Of a stretch of DNA of 64,000 nucleotides, positions 41,129 through 64,000 are shown in pieces. The stretch comes from Ascaris suum. Taxonomy: Eukaryota; Nematoda; Chromadorea; Rhabditida; Ascarididae. Made by a program: the position numbers and the translations under genes. How positions within the stretch are numbered: position 1 is the first letter of the stretch; every line of letters begins with the position of its first letter. The notes below the pieces were generated by a model. The model was not told the origin of the DNA, did not search any database, and saw nothing but the letters and a program-made list of their open reading frames with translations. The DNA is taken from positions 7,630,001 to 7,694,000 of the forward strand of contig CM024180.1 in assembly GCA_013433145.1 (NCBI GenBank). The letters are read 5' to 3'.

Positions 41129-41371
41129 ACTAAGTCCCTTACTGGTAAAAACCGATCATAGGTAGGTCATAGATATATCGTGTCTACGATCTACGATACT
41201 GTTGTGAATTTATCTTATCTTTGATTTTTTGAATTGATGATCATAAGAGCAATCAATATTTCGCGTCGATATTATTTCACGATCATTCGATCTCGTTTAT
41301 TGCACTTATCATTTAGAATTGGTCTTTGATCTTGAAGGACAATTATACAAACAACACCGTTTACCTTCGTG

Positions 41372-42818
41372 ATGAGTGAAATCGGTATAAACGACGAAAG
41401 ACGAGAATATACAACGATGGATGAAGATCGAATTTGGGAACATCATAGACAGGAGTATGTTCCTTGCATAAATGTTATTATTGCAATTATTAGAACAAAA
41501 GTAGAGTGAACTACCTTGTTAAAGGACCCTCTTATCTCCCTTCTCCCTCCTTACCGTCTTCCTCCCCCCCCCCTCCCCCCACCTTATTGGGAGACCGTTT
41601 TATGAATTTAAACAAATAGAGGACCGCTCATGATTTAAAGGCTATATCTCGAAAGTTGGAGAAAATCAGAGACAAAAACGTTATGGGGCGAATGAGGACA
41701 GCCTCCCTCCCCCTTCACCTATTTTTAGGACGTTTTATAAAGAGAAAAAGATGCTGAGGATTCGTGCAAGAAAATAAATGAACAGACATAAGGCCAGCCT
41801 GCTCCTTGGCCTTGCAAAAATTTCTCTGGCTAGGCTTTGATAGAAGCTTTATTTTTTTTTTTTTAATATAAGGAAATTAGGTCATTTTCCGCCCATAATA
41901 AGCATATGAATAACAGCCATCCAGGTAATGCACGATCATTGATTATATTCATCTATATCTCATACACGACTTGCAATTTTTCACACGTTCGTTTTAATCA
42001 TTAATATGTAAATTTAGGCCTGCATAGAACAACGTTCATTAAGAGATTTTTGCTCGTACCTATTGAATACCACCTACCTGTTCGCTGGAATGCTGCTTTG
42101 CGAACGTTTTATTTTTTTTTTCTTATTGTTCATGTCCACAAAATTTTGCATATTTTTCCAAGTTTTTCCAACTTGGGAACACTGAAATAAATAAATAAAT
42201 AAATAGAAAGAATAGAAAAGAAATTAGGTGACCGTATCGGAAATCTATAATTTTAAAAAAGAATTACTGAAAATTAATTGCACTTTTTGAAGTTGATCAC
42301 GTTGAATTGTATTAATCAAGCATACTGAATCAGTTAAGTAAGGACTGATAAAGACGTTGATAAAGACTGATAAAGATAGCGAGAGAGTTGATAAAATGAA
42401 GATTGCAGGGAAATAAAAGAGAAATACGTAATATCTACGACGCTTTCAATTTATTACCTATTGATAGCGTTCATTTTTTTATATTGCATTGTGTAAAACG
42501 AAATTTTCTTCCTTCTTTATAATACACTATTAAACATTTGTTTATTTCTCTCACTCTTTTTCTTTTCTCTTTGTTTTTTCGTCTGTATTAGTAAATTCTA
42601 ACCTATCAAGAGTGAAGGATAGGCAAGCAATGAATGGACTTTTATCAGACAACACCTGGTTTACAACACTTTCATTCGACTCGGTCGTATCGGCCGGCAG
42701 GAGTATAGGCGATTCGATCGATTACACTAGATCATTGCTCTATTTTCAGCGAACATTCATCTGTGGCGATCCCATATTGCTCTATATTGCTGCTGCATTT
42801 ATGTGTATATATACATAA
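41372..42818 (+). CDS. candidate two-exon gene, function unknown
   Basis: Exon 41372-41454 begins at ATG and reads MSEIGINDERREYTTMDEDR then IWEHHRQE, ending two bases into a codon before GTATGT. An AAG acceptor at 42608-42610 would open a second exon in the matching phase, giving VKDRQAMNGLLSDNTWFTTL then SFDSVVSAGRSIGDSIDYTR. That frame runs to TAA at 42816-42818 through a hydrophobic end (ILLYIAAAFMCIYT). The central part is visibly richer in G+C than the DNA around it, as true exons here are. If intact, it would be a small acidic-to-polar protein of about 95 residues with one C-terminal membrane segment, an arrangement seen in tail-anchored proteins (inference). I do not recognise the family, and the last exon boundary is uncertain: a 47-base intron (GTATAG at 42704 to TTTCAG at 42750) is also possible. 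Confidence 0.4.
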
Positions 42819-45295
42819 ATGTTGGGATTTTGAGTCATTGTTGACATAGAGATTGCACGCTGTTTTGTCGCACCATTCCACTCGTCGTTTCTTTTTTTTT
42901 TCTTTTTTTTTTAATTTCAATTTTTCCTTTATATTCTTTTTTTGGATATTTTCTCTTCTTATTTTGGTCCACTATATCCTTTTTTTTTTCTCATCGCATC
43001 GTTCTTTTATATTCTGGAAGCCGTTTTTGTTTTCTTTTTTGGTTTCTTTTTAAATTGTAATAAATATTTGAAATTCGGCAATTTTTAAAGGCTGAAAAAA
43101 TTTCCCATTTAATTTGCATATTAAGCGAATTTTTATATTTTTTTGCAATCTGTTATTTTTTTTTTCAAGAAGTAATTTCGTACATTATCATAGGTAAATG
43201 AAATTAAACAATAAACAATTTTTGCTAGCAGTATTTTGGCGTTTTATAAATATATGCCTAAAAGAATGAAAATTTTATACATTTACGTTGAAATGAACTA
43301 AATGGGTAGAGATAAATGGAGGAAAAAATAAAGATTGATATATGAGTTTTAGGATTGGATCAACGATACAGATACTTGAAGGAAATGGAGGAAAAAATAA
43401 TCAAAGAGCAATGCGAAGAAATAAAGAGGATTAAGTATAATATTAGTGAGTTATATGGTGAAATAGGTAAATGAAGTATTACTAAATAATGAAGGCTATA
43501 TAAGCTATTATATAATTTTTTAATTAACGATAAATAAATATTGACGTGATAAACGATCAATGAGAACTACTAAATTGTATTTGTTTTTTTATAAATATTA
43601 CTATTTATATGAATATTTATAAATATAGTAAATGATATTTATAATATTTATATTTACTACTAAATTTATAATAGTTACTACTTTTACATTTTATTACTGA
43701 ATAATATTGATGAGTAATATTTATATTGTAGTAATTTTTTATATGATATTTAGTAAGTAGAATATTATCAAATTACTTACTAATAAAAAGTAAGTAATCG
43801 ATAAAAAGATAGAATCATATGACAAATTTAAGCAGTTACAATATTTTTTTAATTTCAATTAAAAGGTTTTTTTTATTGTGAAGTAAATTTTTCGAGTAGA
43901 TTTTTCTATTATTGCATAATTTGTTGTTTGTTTTATTTATCCCATCTTACAATTCGATTTTCCCTATCTAATCATTAACCGTTCTATAGAGTTTACTCTT
44001 AGGGTTTTTCTGACATTCCTCGTAAGTTGCAATGCTGTCGATTTGGCTCGTATTATAGATTTCAGTGATATCGTCAATGTCATATCAGTTTATAGTTGGT
44101 CTAAAAATATTTCATTCATTATTTATCAACTTTATTGTGTTTTTATTTATGACGATCGCTTTGTGTTGAAATTTTGCACAAAAAATTCATACCTGTGCAG
44201 GTATCATCTTATGAGAGAGTTATTTCTTTGTTTATGTTATAAACAAATCTCCATAATAATTAATTGATTTCATGTGAATACATTAATGGGTTTGCTGTTT
44301 AAAGAAAAGATATGAAAGAGAAAAGGGAGAGGACGAAAGAGAAATGAGTGAAATAAACGATGAAGGGGGAAGGGCAAACGGGAAAAAAACCGATGAAGAA
44401 AGGATGGAGATAGGGGAAATAAACGATAATGCAAATTGGGGGATGAAAGATGGAAAGCAAAGAAATCAAAAATCATCGTTATTAAACTCGACGAGAAATT
44501 GCGGTAATTGCGTATAGAAGAGAGTGTTGTAATTTATCTTATCTTTGTTTAATAGGCGCCTCATTTCTCTCGCGATTTTTGAACTCATCTAGCATCGAAT
44601 TGGCAGCGATAATATTTCTTAGAAAAAAAAAGGCAGACAAGTTTTTCAAAGGTTTTTTCTTTTCATTTTTCATTTCTTGGAATTGCTGAGTTGTATTTTT
44701 ATACATTAGCGATCAATTGATCCATTTTATTTTTATCAATGTTGTTTGCAGTAGAAAAATACTGGAGGATTAAATAAGAGAGGAGAAATTATAATGTTGA
44801 AGAGTTCTAGCGAATGTGTTCTTGAACTAGAAGTTCGAGAAGCTTGATCTCAAGCTTGAGATCGAAATATAGAAAAGCTTTTCTTTTTACTTTTTTTATG
44901 AACATATTCTTGTGAAAATTTGTGGACATTTTTTAAAGAATAAGCCGGAAATTTAGTGGTTTGATTTTTTTTTCTCACTTGACCTTTTGAAAAAAAAAAA
45001 CAGCGGAATAAAATGCAGTAAACTTTTTATTTACGGATAGATAAAAACAGCATTCATTTAAGTACTAAAAATAGTAATATAGTAATATAGTAATATAGTA
45101 AGCAGTAAAAATTAAGTAATATAATCATCAATAGTAACATTTCAGTAACGAGGAAGGATTAAGTAATAAATAGAAATTAATATTAGATTCAAGTATAAGG
45201 TATAATTATTTACTACCTGATCGTACTCTATTGTTACCGTTTATTGTTTGTGCATATGAGCATTGCAATGTGTTTGTTTAAAAAAAAGTTTTTCT

Positions 45296-45850
45296 TTAAA
45301 CGGCGAAGAGTGAATTTAAGTGATCTTTGATCTTTTCTGTTTTATCATCACCCAGAAATATCAACGCCGCTTGTTGAGCATTGATTGCACTTTGCAACGA
45401 GAACAACTCTAACATATTGCACGTAATCAATGTGTAATAAAATACGTGTAGAAACGCTGAAATTTTAGAGACTATGAAGCGATTATGGGTGTATTTTTGA
45501 ACTGAATATATATACTTGGAAGAGGGGCTTATATTTGGAGTATTACGGTATTTTAGCGAAACGTTTGAGTTCATCAAGGATCGTCTTTTTTGTTCATTAT
45601 ATTTGCGCTACTAATAAACAGTTGAAGTAAGGGAATAGAATTTTGATCCTCTATGAATAAAGAACAGTAGAATGCTATAAAGGAATGGGCATTACGATGC
45701 ATACACAAGAGGTGTGCTTGTATTTGACGTCTTACGGTAACGTGAAAGGTATGACGTTGTGTTTCGTTTAATTTATCGAAGCTGCATAGCTCTTTCATTC
45801 GTGATCGTGGAATTTCGAAGATCCATATTTTTGCAATTACAGGAGGAGTT
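45296..45850 (-). other. possible minus-strand coding segments, unassigned
   Basis: Two overlapping minus frames look protein-like. The upstream one (45850 to 45574) includes KELCSFDKLNETQRHTFHVT. The downstream one ends at 45296 with INAQQAALIFLGDDKTEKIK then DHLNSLFAV and a stop, after a good acceptor (AATTTCAG, exon from about 45460). The two are in different frames; a donor that joins them in phase was not settled. No family recognised. Could be the 3' end of a gene or chance. Confidence 0.25.
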
Positions 45851-46483
45851 GTTTATTAGGAAGAATGAGGTTTTTCGTTGATATTCTTTTTATGGAATCA
45901 TTGAAAGGAATCCTTGGAATCCACTCCGATCCGTAAATGAGCCCTCAGGTGATGAATCATGTCGCTATATGGTACCTTACGTTTACTGCTGTATCACACA
46001 GGTGTATTATTTCGAACCTAGAAGGGAAGTTGTATGTCGTTGCACATTTATCTTTCAATTTTTTAAGCCCATCGGAACTCATGTCTTTTAATTTTTTTCC
46101 CTTTTATCTTTAACTGATTTTATCGAAATCTAGTGAATTGAGTTTTTCTTTTTTTTTTTTGCAATCCATTTCATATGAATCTTCTTTCATGCGTAGTTTT
46201 ATATTGTATAGTTTTAAAGAGTATCAATGCGAATAGTACGGGGCAATATTGAGGTAACTTTGTTGTTTTATAACTCTATTACTATTATGTCTTGTTTATA
46301 CTGTTGATTTGTCTATCATTACATTACTGTAACTTTGGTTACTATTTACGACCAATGGTTAACTTGCTTATGAGAGAGTTACAGGTTATACTGTTATTAC
46401 TATGACGGACCAACTTACCACTATCACTGAGTTGTTCTGAAGTTGGAAGTTTAGTAGTAAAGAAACCAGCAAATAGCAGTTAT

Positions 46484-46545
46484 GTAAATAAATAAATAAA
46501 CAAATAAATAAATAAATAATAAATAAATAAATAAATAAATATATA
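46484..46545. repeat. (AAAT)n microsatellite
   Basis: Fifteen or so AAAT units, then ATATATATAT and the inverse TTTATTTA, making a short palindrome centred near 46550. Confidence 0.85.
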
Positions 46546-46604
46546 TATATGTTATTTATTTATTTATTTGTAGTGTTGTTTTGTGTGGGGATTTATAACA
46601 TTTG

Positions 46605-46766
46605 TATGGTACAAGTGGTGAAGATGAACGATGGTTTGGTGGAGAAAGTGTAGTGCAAATGATAGCAGCGATTAGAAAAACACGAATTGATGGTGGAGCA
46701 GCAGTGGAGGCCGATAAAACAAACGACGTGTCATTGGTTACGGTTGAATGGTGCTGAAGAGTGGTG
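46605..46766 (+). other. open frame upstream of the branching enzyme gene
   Basis: A 53-codon open frame with no early ATG (contains GTSGEDERWFGGESVVQMIA) ends in TGA at 46764-46766. The minus strand is open over the same bases. It is richer in G+C than its flanks and could be a 5' UTR exon or promoter segment of the GBE gene at 46972. Confidence 0.2.
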
Positions 46767-46971
46767 CGTTGTGCTGTGTGTATTCGTTACATGTAATGAA
46801 TATGCAAAGCATACATATATTTATTTATTTACTTATATATATTTGTTTTATGTATTTATTCATTAAATATTTATTTAATTTATAATTTTATATGCGTCTA
46901 TAGTGATTTTTATCTGAGCGTTCTGATCGATGATCTGAAATGTGATATATTTAAGGTGCAGATTGTGTGGA

Positions 46972-58268
<11,297 letters not shown>

Positions 58269-58629
58269 CCGTGCGGTTTTTTTTATTGCAGACCGTAGGT
58301 ATGATTAATGAAGACCCCATATGTTCTTCGGCTCTGTCTCCTTAGATTTGAGAAATGTAGGCGGTAGGTTCGTAGGTAGAAGAATTACCGGACTTCCGGA
58401 GCATCGAAAATTTCCTTTCAAAATACCAGTAGAAGATTGCACTTTCAGTCGATATGAAGGTATTAACTTCTAGTATCGATGAGTTGACTCTTTGTGCAAA
58501 ATGTGGATGGCAATCGGTTATTGGAATTGGTAATATTGGTTGTATTTTAATTCCCGTTCGAATTGTTGTTGAATATTCACATCTCTTAATAAGGTAAACT
58601 AGAGCGAGGAGGCGTGGAGGGGTGAAACA

Positions 58630-58635
58630 AATAAA
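58630..58635 (+). terminator. candidate poly(A) signal of the GBE gene
   Basis: AATAAA about 360 bases after the GBE stop at 58268, followed by a GTG-containing stretch. Lies 45 bases from the opposing signal of the minus-strand gene. Confidence 0.5.
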
Positions 58636-58679
58636 GTGCATTAGTGGAGGGTGAAGCGATGATTTGAATTTCTGGCATT

Positions 58680-58685
58680 TTTATT
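58680..58685 (-). terminator. candidate poly(A) signal of the minus-strand gene
   Basis: AATAAA on the minus strand, 23 bases past the TAA at 58709-58711. This spacing is usual for compact 3' UTRs and supports the last exon call. Confidence 0.6.
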
Positions 58686-58708
58686 TCAAAGGGTTCTGAT
58701 CCTCATGA

Positions 58709-61700
58709 TTACCCCTCTTTAGTGCTTTTGCTGAACTTTTTTTTCAAAATTATATAAAAGTTTAAAGTATATGGTTTTTAGCTTGTCATACGCGTTTTAT
58801 TTGTCTCTTATAACAAATGAAACTAGCTATTGTAGAGTGCTGTTTTAGACGCTTTTTAGTTACCTTGCGATTCCGTAGGAGTTGCCTGATGTTTCCGGAT
58901 TTGACAGATGTTTCCAGATTTGAATAGGTAATGGTTGTGGATGAAAGAACTGATTTCCGTGTGGGCGGTTGTTGAAGGTGGAGGTGGGGATGGGGTGATT
59001 CGCATTTCCTATAGGAGAAGGTATTATATATTTTATAATTAAACTTTTTTTTCTTGCGGAAGTGTTTTTTTTTTTTTTGCAAACTTTTTGTTGATGTTAT
59101 GAAGAGGAAATGTGCGGAGAGAAGGAAACAGGGATATTGCAATCCCATCCAATCGTTTATTTTTATTCGATTTTTACCTGACTGAGGTGAAAATATTTTT
59201 AGTTCTGATGAGCTTTTTTCCATTAACTTTTGCAAGAAAAATATGGGAAATCTTTCTGCATCGGAAAAGTTCTTTTTGTTACCCAAAAGTTGCCCAAAAT
59301 TACCCGAAAAATATCACCCGAGAAAGTTAAATAATTATTTTTCATGCCATCACCATCAATAATTCTTTCGTCGGTTCTATCTTCATCCGGTAATATTTTC
59401 TCAATTGCATAGGTATATCGTTTAAAAAAGTCAACCGGAAACAATGCAGCCACTTTTTTTAACGAAATGCAAAGGTATTCTAATAGGAAGTAGATTATTT
59501 CATTAATTATTTAGCTTATTTAATGAATTGTTTTATAATTTTTGCCATAGCGTCCGATCGGTGGACTCGTTGATTTGTAGTGTGCCATTTACGTGAATAT
59601 AATTAAAGGTAAAGGTATATTGCTTGCTATTGTATGCTCTATTCTATGCATTTGCTGCATACCTCTGCATTGTTTGAGGTATATTAATTAGTAATAGTAG
59701 ATGGATCGCTCTTGCTACGTCGAACGGGTTCGACCGGAAGTGTGGTGCATTTTTTTTGGCTTCCACGTTTAATGGAAACAGTTGCGTTTTATTTCCATAT
59801 GATTAACCGCGAATAAATGTGCATTTTTTCTCGGTGAAACAGTTTGATGACGAAGAAAAATGTATATTTCATCTTATCAGTAACGAGTGGATCTTTTCGG
59901 TTACAGATTTCAATCCGTTTTCATCGAGAACCTCCCCTGGAGAGGTCGACAATAAGTTGGGCTAATTAGGATGGGAAATATTTGGTCAGAGATGGCCATA
60001 AAGATGGGGGATATGTGGGAAAAAGTTGACCTATGTGGGAGACCGTATTCCTGAAAGTGTCTCGTCGACCTATGTAGGTGGCGTTATCCTGAAAGTGTCT
60101 CAAGTGCAAATAATTTTAGCCTAGAAATGCCAGAAAAGGGAGTAGAGGATCGAAGCAGTTGAAAAAGTAGAAACAAGGAGAAGGCTGGTGGAAGCCTTAG
60201 GCCTTGTTTCTATGTCTGATTAGAGAGCGTATCTGCACAAATCCGATATAATTCTAACTGTAAGTTTCTATGAGTGAAGCATTTTCGCATATTCGGTGTG
60301 ATTGCTAAAAGCTGGCTGGCACTAATATTACCTCATTAGCGATTGTCTTTTAAAGCCTTAAAATCAAAGGTATGATGAATTCATTAGCACTGAGCTGTAC
60401 GATATCATCACATCAACCAATTAATTTATGGTTGAATCGCGCATCTTATCTACAGTATACTTCAAAATAATATATTACTGTAACAAAAAAAACCCAAAAT
60501 AAGTAGGTAAATTGTGGTGAAAATATTATAGCAATAGAGAATACGAAACAATTAGATTATAATAATATTGAACCGTAACATCGATCAAATATAGAGAGGT
60601 ATTCGCGATAGATTCGTTGACGTCGCTTCGAGAGGTCGTTCATTGCTCTCTTTTGTTCGCCATGCAAATTCTCTTTATCGCATCTATAAATTTTTCACGA
60701 ATTGAATTTCTATTGCCTCTAATAAAAGTGGAATATAATAATAACTCCTAAATAAAATTATTTCCGGTCGAAAAATTCATGAAAACGAAATTTTTAAACA
60801 AATATTCGATTATTTTAAGCATAAAATGATTCTCTTAATGGGGTTGCTAGAGAATTTCCGGAAATGATTAATTGATGTTGCTTTTCATTAAATTTGCTAT
60901 GCTCCATAGCGCTATGAGGCTAAAAATCTTCAATCTAGAGTCATTGAAATAGTACAGTGACCAATTTGATTCGATTCTTAGCTTATAAAATTTTCTTCAT
61001 TCAATGCTAAGGAATATTTGAATCTTTATTGTCATTTTCAGGCGCTCATCCAAAAAAAATCTTCCAATAAAAACAATATTCTGCATAATTTCCACTTAGA
61101 CGTTAATCAGGCTATAAATTTTAGCTTTTGTCGATATCGTTAATCGCCCACCCATTTCGTCTTTTAAATTGCCTGTTGAGTCATTTCGATCTTCACGCTA
61201 TTGCTATTGCTATTGTTTTTATGTTTAATGTCTATTCGCACATTTTTTTTGGGGGGGGGGGGGGGGGGGTTTTGCTCTTATTCAGGTTCACATTCTTTTT
61301 TTTTTGAAAGTATGTTTTCCAACTTTTTGACGTTAAATAAAAATTAATAAATAAGAACATCGATTCATAGAGGATCCTTAAGCTAGCTATTTGGAACTGT
61401 AATTATGAAGCAAAAACGAGTACAAGATGAGATGGGAAAGAGATCATTTCTCAGTTTTTTTCTTTCATTTCTATTCCTAAGAGAATTGAGCAAAAAGACA
61501 CGAAGAGAACGATTTGATATAGGTGGAAATGCACTGTTTAAATTAAACTGAATTGGAACAAACTGGAATTGGGACAAGACTAGAGATGGAATTATATAAA
61601 AATTGGTATCGGAATTGATTTGGCATTGCAACTGAACTAGAATTGAACTGTCGTTGAACTCGAATTGGAAATAAATTAGATTTCTATTGCATTTAGAATT

Positions 61701-62675
61701 GAGTCTTAATTGGAATGAGGTTGCTATTGAGATAGAACTAATTGGAACTTGATTAAAATCGAATCAGATTGGAAGCGAGTGAGAGCGAAGTTGAAATTGA
61801 TTTGAAATTGGATTGGGAGATGAAAGTCTATTGGTTGTGATATTGAGTCCAATTTGGGATCGAACTGAAATTGGTTCTGAACTCTATTGGGATGGAGTCA
61901 GGATTATAGCTGGACTGGAACTGGAATTGAATCTTAACTAGGACCTAGTTGCAGTCGGAACTTAATGAAATTGAAATTAAACTGAAACAGAAATTGAGTC
62001 GGAATTGAGATAGAATTGAATTGGATCGAACTGAACAGAATTGAACAAACTAGCGAATCGTAACGAAACAGAGCTGGAATTGAGCTGAAACAGTTTCTGG
62101 CTCCCAAACCCGACCCCGTTCAATTCTAACACAACTGAACCCCAATCAAATACAGTTCAATCTCAGTTCAACTGAAATTCTACTCGTTTCCTTGATCACC
62201 TCCAATCCAAATGCAACTCCATCCGGATTTCATAATTCAGTTCCATCTCGATTCCATTTCTTATTCAATCCCATTGAAATTCGATTGCAATTTAATTGGT
62301 AATTGAAAATTGGAAATGGAAGTGGGGCTAGAGTTTGAACTTGAATTGGTGATCGGTGATGGAATTGAAATCGGAATTGGAGTTGGAAATCAGCGGTAAA
62401 ATTCCAACCGATTAAATTCGTCAATTTCCAGTAATCTATTCGCGAAAGTTAACCAATCGGTGGAATTTTCTAGCCATTGATCATCGATCAGTCGAATTTC
62501 GTAGAATTTTTGCTTCCTAAATTGTGTGAACTACTGCTTACATTTGTGATCGGTCACAAAGAGACGCATATTTTGCCTCAAGGCGATTAGTCTCTTGTTT
62601 AGCTTGGTGGATGCAGCTGCCTCGACGTTTGCGCCGTGAAGTTTTAGAACGATCGTGTGCATCGGGTACTTGCTC
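58709..62675 (-). CDS. unassigned gene, 3' part, convergent with GBE
   Basis: Four exons join in phase on the minus strand: 60683-60574, 59452-59318, 59008-58864 and 58730-58709, the last ending in TAA and followed by AATAAA at 58685-58680. They read CDKENLHGEQKRAMNDLSKR and YREYLSIFDRCY; then AALFPVDFFKRYTYAIEKIL and PDEDRTDERI; then PHGNQFFHPQPLPIQIWKHL; and finally ASKSTKEG. A further good exon, 62675-62542 (between GATTGCAG and GTAAGC), reads MHTIVLKLHGANVEAAASTK and KLNKRLIALRQNMRLFVTDH, but its exit phase does not fit 60683, so an exon between them is missing or it belongs to another model. The protein is helix-rich and basic first, then Pro/His/Asn-rich. I do not recognise the family. 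All three frames of 59008-58864 are open; I chose the one that matches phase on both sides. 5' exons may lie beyond 62675 or outside the window. Confidence 0.55.
59588..59632. repeat. dispersed repeat, second copy of 39395-39440
   Basis: TTTAC-TGAATATAATT followed by AAGGTAAAGGTATA and CTT/CTATT occurs at both sites with few changes and a three-base gap. Source element not identified. Confidence 0.45.
61249..61270. repeat. run of about 20 G
   Basis: Preceded by eight T. One of several long G or C runs in this window. Confidence 0.9.
61530..62400. repeat. degenerate hexamer array (GAATTG/GAACTG) with a strand switch
   Basis: From about 61545 to 62095 the plus strand is built of GAATTG, GAACTG, GAAATTG and similar words. 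From about 62100 to 62290 the same words appear as their complements (CAATTC, CAGTTC), and from about 62290 to 62400 they flip back. Lies between exons of the unassigned minus gene. Ancient decayed microsatellite with an internal inversion is the simplest reading. Confidence 0.7.
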
Positions 62676-64000
62676 CTGCAATCAGCAATGTTAAGCATAT
62701 TTTTTTGTTTCATCTTTGTTTGAGAATAAGTTGTGGAATAGGCTATGTCGATTCTATGTTAATTTTCTTGCCATACGCTATAAAATTATTAAAAATTACG
62801 ACCTTAAATAATCAAATTAAGTGATATTTTTTATTCAGCCTTAAAATGTCATTGAAAATGAACTGCTTGAAACTTACACTTCATTATGTTCTTATCGAAT
62901 CGGCTAAGAAGTCACTAAATGCATAATAATATTATCTCTAATCTATTCCATTTGGGAATTCAATAAAGGAGCGAATCGTCAAATTCATTATTGCTTCTTT
63001 TCGTTTATAAATATGTTGTCGTATATTCTCATAAGTTCCCATTTACTGGTTTAATCCTTCATCCTCTCATTTCCTCCTCGATTTCTCCCAACGATTCCTT
63101 TCTTTCCCGTTCGGGCCGAAAATCTCCCAATCGCTATTTCTTCTCGTTTGCATTTCGGCTGAAAATGTTGACCGCCATTTATTCTCTACCTTATTTCTTG
63201 ACTGAAAATCTTTCCGCAAATTCTTTTTTTCCTTACTTGCCCTGGATGGAAACCCCATTGTATCCCATTTGTCGAGTAGGAATGAGTATTGGCTTACTTC
63301 ATAACTTAATGCCAATGAGAGGTGATAAATGCCTCTCTCTCCGCAAAGACAATGATGAACATTTGATAGCACAAGCGTTCCAACTATAGCATTGAAAAAT
63401 GTTTTAAGTACTTAAATCATGAGTGAATATATTTTTTGAATATTTGAATATTTGAATATTATGAATATTAGATATTCAAATTATAAGTGAGTGTTTCAAA
63501 TATTTTAAACTCTAAATATAAATGTTTTAAATGAAAAAAAAAAAGAAATTAGTAAATTCTTCGAAAATGGCATATATCATTATGTAAATTAGCTAATTTC
63601 ATATGTTAATAAGGAAAAAAAACGTTTTTTTTTTTTTGAGCAACATGAACGTTATCAATGAAACGATTGATGTAAAATAAAGAAATAATTAGCTGCAAAA
63701 TGTATGCGGATTTTTCGGCACTTTTTTCTTTGTTCTAGCGCTTTTTTTGTTGTTGAACTTGATGAATCAGCATGAAAAGTGCTCTATCGGCGAACATTAT
63801 GCACACAAAATTTCGTAGTTCTAGCTTCAATGGCTTACAGGTTGAAAGTACCCGACAAACAAACAGATGGATAGGCAGACAGACAGACGGACAAGCAAAC
63901 AGACGTACCTGCGCACAAGGACGACACCGCTTTTATATGCTTTGCAGATGCAGGTTTGCAAAAAAAAAACTCGTAAAAGTGGCACTTTAAACGAGGAAAA
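62676..64000. other. right end of window, no gene assigned
   Basis: 63060-63390 is less A+T-rich and open on both strands. Plus reads a frame ending KDNDEHLIAQAFQL at 63389; minus has a possible GTAAGG donor near 63218 and an ATTTTCAG acceptor near 63165 and might carry upstream exons of the gene at 58709-62675. Neither is settled. 63455-63475 repeats ATTTGAATATT. 63852-63905 holds CAGACAGACAGACGG and AAACAAACAGA words like those at 10608-10675. Confidence 0.35.

Larger units (their letters stand above)
38041..41371. other. intergenic region, no gene recognised
   Basis: Contains a 26-bp array (38351-38477), a 52-bp duplication (38900-39003), a piece at 39395-39440 that recurs at 59588-59632, G-rich sequence near 39879-39913, and a segment richer in G+C at 40310-40765 with no recognised content. 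A run of 25 C lies at 41104-41128. No supported coding sequence. Confidence 0.45.
42819..46971. other. region between candidate gene and branching enzyme gene
   Basis: Mostly A+T-rich. Plus-strand T-rich stretch 42885-43050; ATTTATAAATATAGTA-like sequence at 43580-43790; AGTAATATAGTAATATAGTA array near 45066-45100; (AAAT)n at 46484-46545. Minus-strand open frames at 45296-45850 and a plus frame at 46605-46766 are described separately. Confidence 0.4.

Noticed and set aside
58786..59286. 166-codon minus frame, the longest in the window
   Set aside because: It crosses the intron between exons 59452-59318 and 59008-58864 and reads the latter in a frame that does not match its neighbours; the poly-Lys middle is an A-rich intron.
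59695..59740. A-box-like TAGTAGATGGA followed by GGGTTCGACC
   Set aside because: Boxes are only 32 bases apart, too close for a tRNA or tRNA-derived element.

Overview
This is a window of A+T-rich nuclear DNA from a metazoan. Exons are short, introns run from a few hundred to about 2,600 bases, and microsatellites and homopolymer runs are common. Most splice acceptors are short and T-rich (TTTTCAG, TTTGCAG, TTTATAG). Together with a TWK-type two-pore potassium channel, this makes a nematode my best guess, but that is inference and no species marker was seen. There is no operon of bacterial type, no CRISPR array, no rRNA and no intact tRNA.

Layout, left to right. (1) 3681-5252, plus: 3' half of a gene whose protein ends an RRM-like fold and continues into an acidic Ser/Arg/Lys tail; its 5' exons were not identified. 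(2) 5253-15673: long stretch without a recognised gene, holding a 334-bp element with perfect 36-bp terminal inverted repeats and several simple repeats. (3) 15698-18265, plus: complete ribosomal protein S18 gene in four coding exons. (4) 21192-27802, minus: two-pore potassium channel gene with a one-base break in reading frame and no recognisable second selectivity filter. (5) 32152-38040, plus: complete ETHE1-type persulfide dioxygenase gene in seven exons. (6) 41372-42818, plus: weaker two-exon candidate of unknown function. (7) 46972-58268, plus: complete 15-exon glycogen branching enzyme gene, with one extra base in exon 7. (8) 58709-62675, minus: a gene I do not recognise, lying tail to tail with the branching enzyme gene; its last four exons join in phase and end at a stop with a nearby poly(A) signal.

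The genes do not form a pathway. They are translation (RPS18), mitochondrial sulfide detoxification (ETHE1), glycogen synthesis (GBE1) and membrane excitability (K2P). The accessory content is introns and intergenic DNA filled with minisatellites, tetranucleotide arrays, long (TA)n, G/C homopolymers and four degenerate tRNA-like segments with A and B boxes at tRNA spacing.

The most useful points for follow-up are the two single-base coding breaks in short homopolymers (likely assembly errors or real lesions), the His in the K2P filter, the convergent 3' ends with near-abutting poly(A) signals, and the unassigned minus-strand gene. I found no clearly new molecular system.
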